NCBI RefSeq assembly: GCF_947539375.1
Contig: NZ_OX443569.1
Coordinates: 1,302,001-1,366,000, forward strand
Length of the DNA: 64,000 bases
DNA from: Lactobacillus isalae
Lineage (GTDB): Bacteria > Bacillota > Bacilli > Lactobacillales > Lactobacillaceae
Direction: 5' to 3'
The notes beneath the pieces were generated by a model. That model was not told the DNA's origin, searched no databases, and saw only the letters and a program-made list of their open reading frames with translations. Positions 53,393 to 62,078 of the stretch are shown here, piece after piece; position 1 is the stretch's first letter, and every line of letters begins with the position of its first letter. A program made the position numbers and the translations under genes.

Positions 53393-55375
53393 CTACTTAT
53401 CCACAACTTTTACATAATCCCGAATAGTAAAAAATTCTAAAATTTCCGCCAGTTTCTTTTTGTCATTTTTATTTACCTCATAAATAGTTGTCCCCTGACT
53501 AATTATTTTCATTAAGTCATAGTAAAAAGGCGTTAGCGTATTTTGCTCAAGCTTTTGATTAAATTCTTCGATATCTGCTCCATGATAAATTTTAAGATCT
53601 TTTGGAATCAATATTTCAGCTTTCTTTTTAGAATTATAATTATTGCTAAAATCAACAATTGTTTGTAAGTAAGGATATTTAATATCATTAAATCTCATTT
53701 CAACGAGTAGTGGTGTAATTTCTTTTAATGAAGTCCTACCTTGCTTAAAAATTATTGGACAAAGCGAAGCGATATGGAGCTTATTAAATGCATAATAAAC
53801 AGCAGCTTGTATGCGATAGGCAGGAATTTTGATTTTACTTGCAATATGGTGCAAGGTTCTCAATTCAGTAGATAATATTTTTATCGGATCTTCACTAGGC
53901 ATTTTATCTACTATTTTCTTCTTTTTAGTAACTCGATACTTTAAACCAACGAAGTTTCCATTTACCACTCTTAAACCAAGATTAGTTTGAGCATTATACC
54001 AAGAAGGCATCCCATTTACTAAATAATTCTCACGGACACTAGTTTCAAATACTTCTCTACGCCAAAAAGCATAATTAGTATAAATATTTTGTCCAAATCC
54101 CAACGCTGTTTTTACTAAGCTAAGTCGATTGCGATAATATGGTCTAACCAAGTGTAACTTTCCATCCTTCAAGCGCTGGTACATGGCACGGATTCCAACA
54201 AACATCCCATCGCATTTTTCACCATAAAGCGTGCTAGCTGCCCGATAAAAAACATTTTGATTAAATAAGATTTTGTCTGCATCTAAAACAAAAATTATTG
54301 ATCCTTGAGCAAACTTCATCCCATATTTAATCGCATTCAAATAATTATGTTGATCTTGCTTATGATACTTAACTAATAAAGGGGTATTTTCTAAATAGCG
54401 CTTAACAATTGTTTCGGTTTCATCGTTTGAACCATCATTAATTAAGATTATCTCCCAATCTCGATATGTTTGATTTTTAATAGATTCTAATGCCTCAACA
54501 ATTGTATTAGCACTATTATGAGCCGGAATTATAACTGAAATTTTGCGCTTATTTCTATCTAATTCAATATTACCGAAGACATTAACTATACATAAAGTTA
54601 AAATAAATACTAAAACTAAGTAACTAGTGTTAATCACATTAGATTCAGTAATAGTCACGCTACCTTCATTAATAATTAAGAAGATCAGGATCCCTAAAAC
54701 CAAATGACTGTTTATGCTTAAATGTCTTCTAAGTCTTAAATCGATTATTGCCCCAACTATTCCTAATAAGATAGAAATTACTTCAATACTCCAGGAAAGA
54801 TTTTTTAGTACAAAATCAGGCAATTCAGGCGTATACCAAACGAGCGATATAAGTAAAACAATTAAATACACACATAGTAAAAACGGTCTTAATTGTTCGC
54901 TAAAAGTAACTGCCACCCTAATTAAATAGAAAATAAAAGTTAAAACAGAGATAGTCAAAATTATGACTGTAGCCGCCCTAACTGGTAGCTGAGCTAAAAC
55001 ATTCAAATTCAGTAACAATAATACTAAATTCTTGGTATTAAAATGCCGGTCTAAAAAATATAAGTTTCCCATATAGGCAATGATTGCCAATCGATATAGA
55101 GCACCAATTTCAGTTAGTGGCAAGATACTTGCCTTATTCAAAATCGCCGTTAAAGTTAGAAAAACAGATAAATAACTTAGTGCCTTTTCTGCAAACCATT
55201 GATCTAAGTCTTCAATGTTAATTGATAAAACAAGTAAAAGCAGAATTAAGCCATAAGCTGCACTAACGATAAAAAAGCCATTGTCACCCTGCCAAATGTT
55301 GCTGCTTAATTCAAAAATCAAGGGCAAGATTCCAATCAAAATTGCTAGAAGACTACTTTTATGATAATTTTCCAC
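53393..55375 (-). CDS. Membrane protein fused to a GT2 glycosyltransferase
   Basis: 660 aa. The N-terminal 270 residues hold about nine hydrophobic spans. The GT2 domain follows (about 280-500): KRKISVIIPAHNSANT start, INDGSNDE, and VLDADKI as the metal-binding DxD. The C-terminal 150 residues are soluble and unassigned. Start GTG at 55375 overlaps the stop of the GT4 gene (TAGTG). A polymer- or lipid-linked sugar transferase is likely; substrate unknown. Confidence 0.83.
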   Translation of the reverse strand: MENYHKSSLLAILIGILPLIFELSSNIWQGDNGFFIVSAAYGLILLLLVLSINIEDLDQWFAEKALSYLSVFLTLTAILNKASILPLTEIGALYRLAIIAYMGNLYFLDRHFNTKNLVLLLLNLNVLAQLPVRAATVIILTISVLTFIFYLIRVAVTFSEQLRPFLLCVYLIVLLISLVWYTPELPDFVLKNLSWSIEVISILLGIVGAIIDLRLRRHLSINSHLVLGILIFLIINEGSVTITESNVINTSYLVLVFILTLCIVNVFGNIELDRNKRKISVIIPAHNSANTIVEALESIKNQTYRDWEIILINDGSNDETETIVKRYLENTPLLVKYHKQDQHNYLNAIKYGMKFAQGSIIFVLDADKILFNQNVFYRAASTLYGEKCDGMFVGIRAMYQRLKDGKLHLVRPYYRNRLSLVKTALGFGQNIYTNYAFWRREVFETSVRENYLVNGMPSWYNAQTNLGLRVVNGNFVGLKYRVTKKKKIVDKMPSEDPIKILSTELRTLHHIASKIKIPAYRIQAAVYYAFNKLHIASLCPIIFKQGRTSLKEITPLLVEMRFNDIKYPYLQTIVDFSNNYNSKKKAEILIPKDLKIYHGADIEEFNQKLEQNTLTPFYYDLMKIISQGTTIYEVNKNDKKKLAEILEFFTIRDYVKVVDK

Positions 55376-56475
55376 TATTTTTCACCCAAAACGAGTTTGT
55401 AATAATTTTCAATAGCTACCAACTGATTCTTCATTGAGAAAGCATGCATCAAGTATGTTTTTTCTTTTTCAGCCATTTTTTCAAGATTTTCTTTACTACT
55501 TGAAATTGCTTGACTTAGCTTTTCGCTAATATCATTCAAATTACCGATTTTTGCAACAAAGCCATATTTTTCACTAGGGATCATTTTTTCAATATCACCT
55601 ACATCAGTTGACATAATTGGTACTAAATTATCGCTAGCTTCAAGCAAGACTAAAGGGAAACTTTCTGAATATGAGGTTAAAACTGCCAAATCCATCTTTT
55701 GATATAATTTGCTAATTTCTTTATGATTCAAAAAGCCATGAAAAGTTACCTGCGCACTAATTCCTAAGTCACGTGCCAAGGCTCTTAAATTGTTAAATTC
55801 ACTTCCGTCACCAGCAATATGTAATCTAACATTTTTATCATTGATTTTCTTAATTGCTTTTAACAGTAAATCTTGTCCCTTAACTTTCTCAGTTCGGCCT
55901 ACATTAATAATATTGAAATAGGGATGAGCATATTTTTTAGGAATTTCTGCATTCTCATGGAAAAAGATTCCATTATAAATTACACAAATCTTAGTCTTTG
56001 GAATACCAATCTTTTCAACTAAAAGATCAGAGAAATTTTGCGTAATTGCGAAAATTCCATCAGCTTTTTTTAAAGCAAGGATATTTAATTTAGTAAAAAT
56101 ATTTCCAACCATTCCTCGTCCTTCGAAATCTTTCAAAGGATCAGAATGAACTGTAATAATCCATTTTGCCTTAATTTGCTTTTTAATCATCGAAACAAAT
56201 AAATTAGCTCGTGCACCATGAGTGTGAACTATATCAAAGTTTCCATTATTGATGAATTTAGTAAGTCTTTTCAAAACGGTTAGGTCATAACGGCTTTTCG
56301 CTCCTAAAATCGTTGTCTTAATTCCTGCTTTTTTAGCAGCGATTGCCACAGGACCATCTGCTAAAGTTAACAACTCAAAATCGGCATCTTGCTTTTTAGC
56401 TTCGATTAATAAATTAACAATATGCGACAGGCCCCCGCCCTTTTCTAAACCAGCGTTAACATGTAAAACTTTCAT
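55375..56475 (-). CDS. GT4-family glycosyltransferase
   Basis: 366 aa, GT-B fold. N-half start MKVLHVNAGLEKGGGLSHIV (acceptor side, Gly loop), HTHGARANLF mid, donor side EX7E in SYSESFPLVLLEAS. Retaining transferase using a nucleotide sugar; exact linkage unknown. It lies between TagA and the GT2 fusion and probably extends the same teichoic-acid-like unit. The ribosome site is weak; 14 bp after tagA. Confidence 0.88.
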   Translation of the reverse strand: MKVLHVNAGLEKGGGLSHIVNLLIEAKKQDADFELLTLADGPVAIAAKKAGIKTTILGAKSRYDLTVLKRLTKFINNGNFDIVHTHGARANLFVSMIKKQIKAKWIITVHSDPLKDFEGRGMVGNIFTKLNILALKKADGIFAITQNFSDLLVEKIGIPKTKICVIYNGIFFHENAEIPKKYAHPYFNIINVGRTEKVKGQDLLLKAIKKINDKNVRLHIAGDGSEFNNLRALARDLGISAQVTFHGFLNHKEISKLYQKMDLAVLTSYSESFPLVLLEASDNLVPIMSTDVGDIEKMIPSEKYGFVAKIGNLNDISEKLSQAISSSKENLEKMAEKEKTYLMHAFSMKNQLVAIENYYKLVLGEK

Positions 56476-56489
56476 TTAATTATTTCTTT

Positions 56490-57221
56490 CTATTTATTTT
56501 GTTTCTTAGATTTTTCTACTTCAACTACAAATTCTGGCAATGCTAGCATCCGTTTAAAACGAGTTGGATTAGTAATCAAGCGATAAAACCATTCAAGATG
56601 AGTCTTTTGGAATACTTCTGGAGCACGCTTAACTGCACCGGAAAAGACATCAAAGCTTCCTCCAACTCCCATCATGATTGCTGGCACGTCTGCTTGACGC
56701 AATAAAGAAATCAATTCTTCCTGTCTAGGAAAACCAATCGCTACAAAAACCATATCAGGCTTTGCACTTTCGATTCTAGTAGCAACAGTTTGAAGATCAT
56801 CCTTAAAATATCCATCTTCGGCACCTACTAATTCTATTCCAGGATATTCTTTTGCAACTTTTTCTTTAGTAGTTTTCATTACAGCAGGCGTTGCACCAAT
56901 TAGATATACACGTAAATTTCTCAAGTTGCCCACTTGAAGCAGCCAAGTAAAGAGATCATAACCGGTTACTCGCTCTTTTACTGGTGTCTTCAGCATCTTT
57001 CCACCTAGAACGATTCCAATTCCATCAGCCGTAACTAAATCTGCATCCCTTTTTATTAGTTCCATAAATTTAGGATTTTTGTTGGCGGCCATCACGATTT
57101 CTGGATTTGCAGTCACAACCATCGTCGATAACTTGTTGTTCAACCTGTTAATTAATCTATCTTTAAATTCATCTAAAGAATAATTATCAAATTCTATTCC
57201 TAAAATACTAACTTTATTCAT
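56490..57221 (-). CDS. tagA: N-acetylmannosaminyltransferase TagA/TarA (GT26)
   Basis: 243 aa. It adds ManNAc to undecaprenyl-PP-GlcNAc, the committed second step of the wall teichoic acid linkage unit. WecG/TagA/CpsF family motifs: TANPEIVMAA (about 37-46), TADGIGIVLGGK (64-75), RVTGYDLF, and VFVAIGFPRQEELI. First of a three-gene operon and divergent from tagD, whose CDP-glycerol serves the following step. Confidence 0.92.
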   Translation of the reverse strand: MNKVSILGIEFDNYSLDEFKDRLINRLNNKLSTMVVTANPEIVMAANKNPKFMELIKRDADLVTADGIGIVLGGKMLKTPVKERVTGYDLFTWLLQVGNLRNLRVYLIGATPAVMKTTKEKVAKEYPGIELVGAEDGYFKDDLQTVATRIESAKPDMVFVAIGFPRQEELISLLRQADVPAIMMGVGGSFDVFSGAVKRAPEVFQKTHLEWFYRLITNPTRFKRMLALPEFVVEVEKSKKQNK

Positions 57222-57326
57222 GCTCTGCTTTTAACCATTTCTAATTGAAATAATATCTTTACTTACTATTTTAACAAAAAAGTACCTAGAACTTTTTTCA
57301 ACATAAAAGTTTCACTTTTTTCTACT

Positions 57327-57356
57327 TCTGCTAGAATAGTAACTATTATAAGGGAG
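57327..57356 (+). promoter_or_regulatory. tagD: Promoter and ribosome site of tagD
   Basis: Extended -10 TGCTAGAAT (57329-57337) and AGGGAG (57351-57356), 8 nt before the ATG at 57365. No strong -35. Confidence 0.55.
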
Positions 57357-57364
57357 TATTTATT

Positions 57365-57751
57365 ATGAAGAAAATTATTACCTACGGAACCTTTGATCTG
57401 CTACATTACGGGCATATTCGCTTGCTCAAAAGAGCGCGTGCTTTAGGCGACTATTTAATCGTAGGGTTATCAACAGACGAATTTAACGAATTTAGCAAGC
57501 ACAAGCAAGCCTATAACAGCTACGCAGAAAGAAAATATATTCTTGAAGCAATCAGATATGTTGACCAAGTTATTCCAGAAGAAAATTGGGATCAAAAAAT
57601 TAGCGATGTACAAAAATATGATATTGATACCTTTGTAATGGGTAATGACTGGGAAGGAAAATTTGACTTTCTCAAGCCTTATTGTAAAGTTGAATATCTT
57701 GAAAGAACTCCTGGAATTTCTACAACTCAAATCAAAGAAGACTTAAAATAA
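57365..57751 (+). CDS. tagD: Glycerol-3-phosphate cytidylyltransferase
   Basis: 128 aa. It makes CDP-glycerol from CTP and glycerol-3-phosphate, the donor for glycerol-phosphate teichoic acid. HxGH signature at YGTFDLLHYGHIRLL (about 6-20) and ISTTQI near the end. Length is normal. Own promoter, divergent from tagA; the CDP-glycerol transferase at 46839 is a likely user. Confidence 0.97.
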   Translation: MKKIITYGTFDLLHYGHIRLLKRARALGDYLIVGLSTDEFNEFSKHKQAYNSYAERKYILEAIRYVDQVIPEENWDQKISDVQKYDIDTFVMGNDWEGKFDFLKPYCKVEYLERTPGISTTQIKEDLK

Positions 57752-57752
57752 A

Positions 57753-57801
57753 AAAATGCATAGTACAGTTAACTTTTACATGAAACTGCACTATGCATTT
57801 T
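57753..57801. terminator. Bidirectional terminator between tagD and gntR-like gene
   Basis: 18-bp stem AAAATGCATAGTACAGTT with one mismatch to its partner (57784-57801), with A and T runs at both sides. It serves two convergent genes. Confidence 0.85.
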
Positions 57802-58501
57802 ATTTTTCAAAAGTAAATTCAAATCTTTCTGCTACATAAGATGCGCGAACATATTCAAAAGGATAATGATCATTAAGTTCTGTAACTTGACGTCTAGTTA
57901 CTAGTGGTTCACCCTTCTTAACTGACAATAAACGAGCTTCATTTTCATTTGCGACTGCCGCTCCAATATTTTCAACCACACTACCAATCTTATAGCCACC
58001 GTTTTTCTCAAGCGTTTGGTATAAGCTACTTGAAATTTCATCCTTAGAAAAGCGAGAAACTAGTTTGTAAGGAATTGTAGCTACTTCGTAACAAATTGGC
58101 ACATTATCCGCAAAACGAACTCGTTCCATTCTTAAAACATTATCTGTATCCTGAATCTTTAGCTTTTCTTTTTCCGATAAAGACGGCTTAGTAACACGGT
58201 ATGATAATAATTTGCTAGAAGGAACTTGACCATTAGCACGAGTTATATCTGTAAAACTCATGATTCCGGACATTTTTTCTTGAACCTTTTGGCTAGAAAC
58301 GTAAGTCCCACTTCCCAAGCGTCTTTCTAAGATTCCTTCATCTTCTAATGTTTTAATTGCTTGACGTAAAGTCATTCTCGAAACATTAAATTTTAAGGCT
58401 AATTGCCGCTCAGCAGGGATCCGCTCTCCAACTTTATATTTTTTATTTTCAATATCACGCTTTATTTGATTGTGAATTTTAATATACATCGGTTCTTGCA
58501 T
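57800..58501 (-). CDS. GntR-family (HutC/UTRA) transcription regulator
   Basis: 233 aa. Winged helix at about 1-68 (ERQLALKFNVSRMTLRQAI recognition part, GSGTYV wing), UTRA ligand domain about 90-230. UTRA regulators usually sense sugar phosphates or histidine-pathway compounds; the effector here is unknown. GAGGGG lies 7 nt before the ATG. It is 54 bp downstream of the beta-helix gene on the same strand, so the two may be co-transcribed. Confidence 0.92.
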   Translation of the reverse strand: MQEPMYIKIHNQIKRDIENKKYKVGERIPAERQLALKFNVSRMTLRQAIKTLEDEGILERRLGSGTYVSSQKVQEKMSGIMSFTDITRANGQVPSSKLLSYRVTKPSLSEKEKLKIQDTDNVLRMERVRFADNVPICYEVATIPYKLVSRFSKDEISSSLYQTLEKNGGYKIGSVVENIGAAVANENEARLLSVKKGEPLVTRRQVTELNDHYPFEYVRASYVAERFEFTFEK

Positions 58502-58555
58502 GATAACCCCTCACTTCATTATCCTATCAAGTTTATTTTAGCTTAAAGTCGTCAA

Positions 58556-59677
58556 TTAGTCATTGTTCTTCTTTGCTTCCCAGCGCATTCCTAAAATATT
58601 AACATTAGGTCTACTGCTGCATTCAACTTTCAAATCCTTACCACTACTTGAAACAATATTCAGCTTAATCTTAGCATCGTCTTGAACAGCTAGAGTGCTG
58701 CCATTAGGATTAATAATTAAGTCTCTACCACCTAAACTAGCGTGACCATTTAAAGCTAAAAAGTATTCAAAGTCATCCCTACCAGAAAAAGCAACTCGTG
58801 TTGCATCTGCACTTGCCTTATCTTGAAAATCAGCATGACTAACAATACTTGAATTGTTTAGAGTAACTTTAGCATTATCACAAGCAATTAGACGATCTAT
58901 CTTACTATTTTGAATCAAAGTACGAGTATTTTTATCAAGAAAAATACCACCTTTAAACTCAGACTGCAAAATATTTACCCAAGAATCATCTGAAATATAA
59001 AAGCTCGAGTCTTCATTTTTTTCAACCGTTGTATTAAGCATATTTACCCATGTCTGACCATGAATTAATCCATATGAAATAGAAGAATTATTTAGATCAA
59101 GTTCTGCATTTGAATTAGGATAAGTGCTTAAATTTCCATGAATTACACTATTAGAAATAATTGCAGTTCCCTTTCCCTGGATACCCAAGGCCGCATAGTT
59201 TTCAGAATCGTAATCAATTAGAGAACCAGTCATGGTAAGACGAAAATCAGCTTGAGAAAATAAAGAGACACTAGAATTCATGATCTTACTCGAAAATAAT
59301 TCAAGCGTACATTTGCCATTTACCGCAATTGCGGCCATATCGTTTTCATCACCGTAAAGATTAGTATTACGCAAAGTTAAATATGTATCTGCATCTTCTT
59401 CAACATAAATGGTATTATGATCAGATTTTGTTTGCAAACATACATTTTCTAAGGTAAAAAAGCTACAATTACTTTCTAAGACAAAAAAGCCATTGATTAC
59501 TGTCTCTTCCGGGTTATTACCTGTTCCTTTGATAGTAACATTATTTACTTCTAAACCTTGATCTAATTCATAAAAACCGGGAGCAAGGAGTAAGACATCA
59601 TCAGGTTGTAAATTTTTTAATGCGCTCTTCCAATCAGTCCCATCTCCGCGACCACTAACCTTAACAAGACGTGTCAT
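58556..59677 (-). CDS. Right-handed beta-helix repeat protein, cytosolic, unknown
   Basis: 373 aa of short Asn/Ser-rich turns such as TIKGTGNNPEETVINGF, ISNSVIHGN and IQNSKIDRLIAC, each about 20 aa, as in pectate-lyase-type parallel beta-helices. No signal peptide, no membrane span, no LPXTG, so it is expected in the cytosol, which is unusual for this fold. No catalytic residues I can identify. Next to a GntR regulator. Role unknown; a polysaccharide- or protein-binding scaffold is one option. Confidence 0.8.
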   Translation of the reverse strand: MTRLVKVSGRGDGTDWKSALKNLQPDDVLLLAPGFYELDQGLEVNNVTIKGTGNNPEETVINGFFVLESNCSFFTLENVCLQTKSDHNTIYVEEDADTYLTLRNTNLYGDENDMAAIAVNGKCTLELFSSKIMNSSVSLFSQADFRLTMTGSLIDYDSENYAALGIQGKGTAIISNSVIHGNLSTYPNSNAELDLNNSSISYGLIHGQTWVNMLNTTVEKNEDSSFYISDDSWVNILQSEFKGGIFLDKNTRTLIQNSKIDRLIACDNAKVTLNNSSIVSHADFQDKASADATRVAFSGRDDFEYFLALNGHASLGGRDLIINPNGSTLAVQDDAKIKLNIVSSSGKDLKVECSSRPNVNILGMRWEAKKNND

Positions 59678-59771
59678 ATATCAGTACATCCCCTCTACAC
59701 AAAAATTTCACACATTATTCCCTTTATTTTCAACTTTTTCTGCTTAAATATAATTATCAATGGAGGTAACT

Positions 59772-60074
59772 ATGATTAACATTACTACAAATCAATTAGC
59801 AGAAATCTTAGCAAAAGATTCGACTATTAATTTATACGATCTACGAACACCAATTGAATTTGCATCAGGACACATTCCTGATAGTCATAATCTTCCTTTT
59901 GAAGAATTAAAATACTTCAATGATCCCAAGCACGAGACCTACTACTTTATCTGTCGGTCTGGCAATCTTTCTCATCACGTCTGCCAAACTCTAAAAGCTA
60001 AAGGCTATAAACATTTAATTAGTGTCAATGGTGGCATCATTAAGTGGAAAGGCCAAATTCAAAGTTTAAATTAA
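59772..60074 (+). CDS. Rhodanese-like sulfurtransferase domain protein
   Basis: 100 aa, single rhodanese domain. Catalytic Cys61 in the CRSGN loop; start YDLRTPIEFASGHIPDSHNLP is family-typical. Transfers sulfane sulfur or acts in thiol handling; partner unknown. Start ATG at 59772, since GGAGG (59762-59766) precedes it; the ATG at 59760 has that site inside it. Confidence 0.93.
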   Translation: MINITTNQLAEILAKDSTINLYDLRTPIEFASGHIPDSHNLPFEELKYFNDPKHETYYFICRSGNLSHHVCQTLKAKGYKHLISVNGGIIKWKGQIQSLN

Positions 60075-60088
60075 AAATATAATACAAC

Positions 60089-60118
60089 AAAAAAGGTCAT
60101 CAGATGATGACCTTTTTT
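60089..60118. terminator. Bidirectional terminator between the rhodanese gene and tRNA-Gln
   Basis: Perfect palindromic stem AAAAAAGGTCATC / GATGACCTTTTTT with a 4-nt loop. Confidence 0.88.
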
Positions 60119-60142
60119 CGGGTTGGGTGTTCTTTCGAACTA

Positions 60143-60214
60143 TTGGGTTAGCTGGATTCGAACCAGCGCATGATGGTACCAAAAACCATTGCCTTACCAC
60201 TTGGCTATAACCCA
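60143..60214 (-). tRNA. tRNA-Gln(TTG)
   Basis: 72 nt, no encoded CCA (the 3' end is followed by TAG). Acceptor TGGGTTA/TAACCCA, D-arm TAGCCAAGTGGTAAGGCA, anticodon loop TTTTGGT, T-arm GCTGGTTCGAATCCAGC. Confidence 0.94.
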
Positions 60215-60269
60215 TTTGATTGAACTTTTACTTGTTGTTCAATGCAACCAGCTGGAATAAATCCAGCAA

Positions 60270-60351
60270 TGGAGGCCAGTGGATTCGAACCACCGAACTC
60301 AGAGAGAGCGGTTTTACAGACCGCCGCGTTTAGCCACTTCGCTAGGCCTCC
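60270..60351 (-). tRNA. tRNA-Tyr(GTA)
   Basis: 82 nt, long variable arm; acceptor GGAGGCC/GGCCTCC, anticodon loop CTGTAAA, T-arm GTGGTTCGAATCCAC. Upstream of tRNA-Gln in the same transcript; no CCA encoded. Confidence 0.94.
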
Positions 60352-60403
60352 GAAACGTTACTTAATTATAATAACGGACCACCTAGTAAAAAGCAAGCAA
60401 AAA

Positions 60404-60440
60404 AATAAAAAAAGTTGAAAAAAATCCAACTTTTTTTATT
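60404..60440 (-). terminator. Terminator of the 2-hydroxyacid dehydrogenase gene
   Basis: 14-bp stem AATAAAAAAAGTTG / CAACTTTTTTTATT, 12 bp after the stop. Confidence 0.85.
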
Positions 60441-60451
60441 CTACAATGTTT

Positions 60452-61360
60452 CTATTTTAATTGAGCAATATGTTTCTTGATAATATTTGCTGATTCCTTC
60501 AGTTTTTCATCTTCTTCAGCAGTTAACTCCAATGGAATAACTTTTTCTACCCCATTTTTACCAATAATTGCTGGATAACCGATATAAGTTTCTACTTCAT
60601 CTAAATAAACAGAAGTTGGGGCAAATAACTTTGCATCACTAAAGACAGCCTGAATTAAGCGAACTCCACAAGTAGCAATCGCATATGAAGTATAGCCCTT
60701 ACCAAAAGCTACTTTCATTGAGTTTTTATTTGGTTGTGCACTTAACTTCTCTTCTTGTTCTTCAGTAAATAATTCTTTAGCAGACTTACCATTAACAGAA
60801 ACTGTTGACCAAGCAGTAAATTGTGATGCCCCATGTTCTCCTAGAACAAAGCCAGCAACATTTCTTGGATCTTCATCCAATTCTTCTCCCACAATTCTCT
60901 GCATTCTAGCAGTGTCTAAGAAAGTACCGGTTCCAAAAACTTGTTTTTTAGATAAACCGGTTGTTTCTTGTAAAATAGTTGAGATTGCATCACATGGATT
61001 TGAAATATTAATTAAAATCCCATTGAATCCAGATTCTTTAATCTTTGCTCCTACTTCTTTGGCATTTTTAGCATTAATTTCAAATTCGCCAAATCTATCA
61101 CCGGTCTTAACTGTTGCGGCAATATCACCAAAAGAAGTCACAATAATATCCACATTCTTTAAGTCATTATAGTCGCCTAAAAAGACATTGACATGGTAAT
61201 CATTTCTAGCTAAAGTATCGCGCAAATCATTGTATTCTGCTTCAGCTTTTGCTTGATTTTTATCTAATAAATACAAATTATCAACAATTCCATGTGTGAA
61301 CAAAGTAAAAGCAACTGTTGCACCAACATGCCCCATACCAATTACAGCTACATTTCTCAT
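60452..61360 (-). CDS. L-2-hydroxyisocaproate / L-lactate dehydrogenase-like enzyme
   Basis: 302 aa, LDH/MDH family. NAD site GMGHVG (8-13), mobile loop Arg89 (GDRFGE), Asp149 and Arg152 in LDTARMQR, catalytic His176 in GEHG. The run GTGTFLDTARMQRIVGE and the DPRNVAGFVLGEHG context look more like HicDH, which reduces branched 2-keto acids, than like the main glycolytic LDH. Substrate is not certain. AGGAATTACA lies before the ATG. Own terminator. Confidence 0.9.
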   Translation of the reverse strand: MRNVAVIGMGHVGATVAFTLFTHGIVDNLYLLDKNQAKAEAEYNDLRDTLARNDYHVNVFLGDYNDLKNVDIIVTSFGDIAATVKTGDRFGEFEINAKNAKEVGAKIKESGFNGILINISNPCDAISTILQETTGLSKKQVFGTGTFLDTARMQRIVGEELDEDPRNVAGFVLGEHGASQFTAWSTVSVNGKSAKELFTEEQEEKLSAQPNKNSMKVAFGKGYTSYAIATCGVRLIQAVFSDAKLFAPTSVYLDEVETYIGYPAIIGKNGVEKVIPLELTAEEDEKLKESANIIKKHIAQLK

Positions 61361-61432
61361 TGTAATTCCTGCTTTCTATAAAAATTCTTACACCTTAAGG
61401 ATAATCCACTTGAGACAAGTTTTAAATTCATT

Positions 61433-62074
61433 TTATATTTTTTGGCTAGAAACAATTTTTTCATGCTGCTTGATTTTCTCAATCCGCTTTTCATTTCTTT
61501 TAATAAGTAATAAAAAGAGGGCCTCAATAACAGTAAAAGCTGCTACCCGAGAAAAGTAATATTGATTTTGTAAAATTGTTTGTCTTACCCCAGTCTTTAA
61601 ATGATAGTCACTAGCCATAGCTATTGGAGAATCAGCTGTTTCAACATTTCCACCAGAAGCAAATGACAGTAAACCAATCTGATTAAATTTATAAACAGCA
61701 TCTGCAGCTACTGGATAAGTATCTCCTTCGGCACTTATTTGAATAACTCTACTATTTTCAATAATTGAGAGGATTTTTTCTAATTTATTTGTTGGAATTT
61801 CGCCTAAGGTAGCCTGAATTTCGCCAATTTTATTTTTTTCAATTTGCGCTAAAGCTGCTTGAATATCATCTTTGGGTAATTCTTTTAACGATTCACTCTC
61901 CTTTTGTCCGATGCTTTGTGCCAGTAAAATTTTCAGTTCATGAAAACCAGACAATGACAAATTTCTACAAAAACGAGTTATAGATGCGTCACTTACCTCT
62001 GCCTTTTTGGCTAACTGAGAAATAGTAATATTAATAATTTGTTCTGGGGCTTTAAGAATAGTCTTAGCTATTTT
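61433..62074 (-). pseudogene. Broken MurR/RpiR-family regulator
   Basis: The frame reads KIAKTILKAPEQIINITISQ then LAKKAEVSDASITRFCRNLSL, the C-half of an RpiR helix-turn-helix, but meets TAA at 62075-62077 before any start codon, so about 15-20 N-terminal residues are missing. The SIS sugar-phosphate domain is also short: SGGNVETADSPIAMASDYHLKTG seems to join its two halves, with the usual SNSGE-type core absent. The only usable inner start, TTG at 61960, would skip the DNA-binding helix. So it is probably inactive. Confidence 0.85.
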
Positions 62075-62078
62075 TTAA

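Noticed and set aside
60215-60269. Hairpin CTGGA-ATAAA-TCCAG between tRNA-Tyr and tRNA-Gln as a terminator
   Set aside because: Short 5-bp stem, no U-tract; more likely a processing spacer within a tRNA transcript.
61433-61960. 175-aa protein starting at TTG 61960 as an intact gene
   Set aside because: The frame upstream continues with a clear RpiR helix-turn-helix; this start would be inside the domain.
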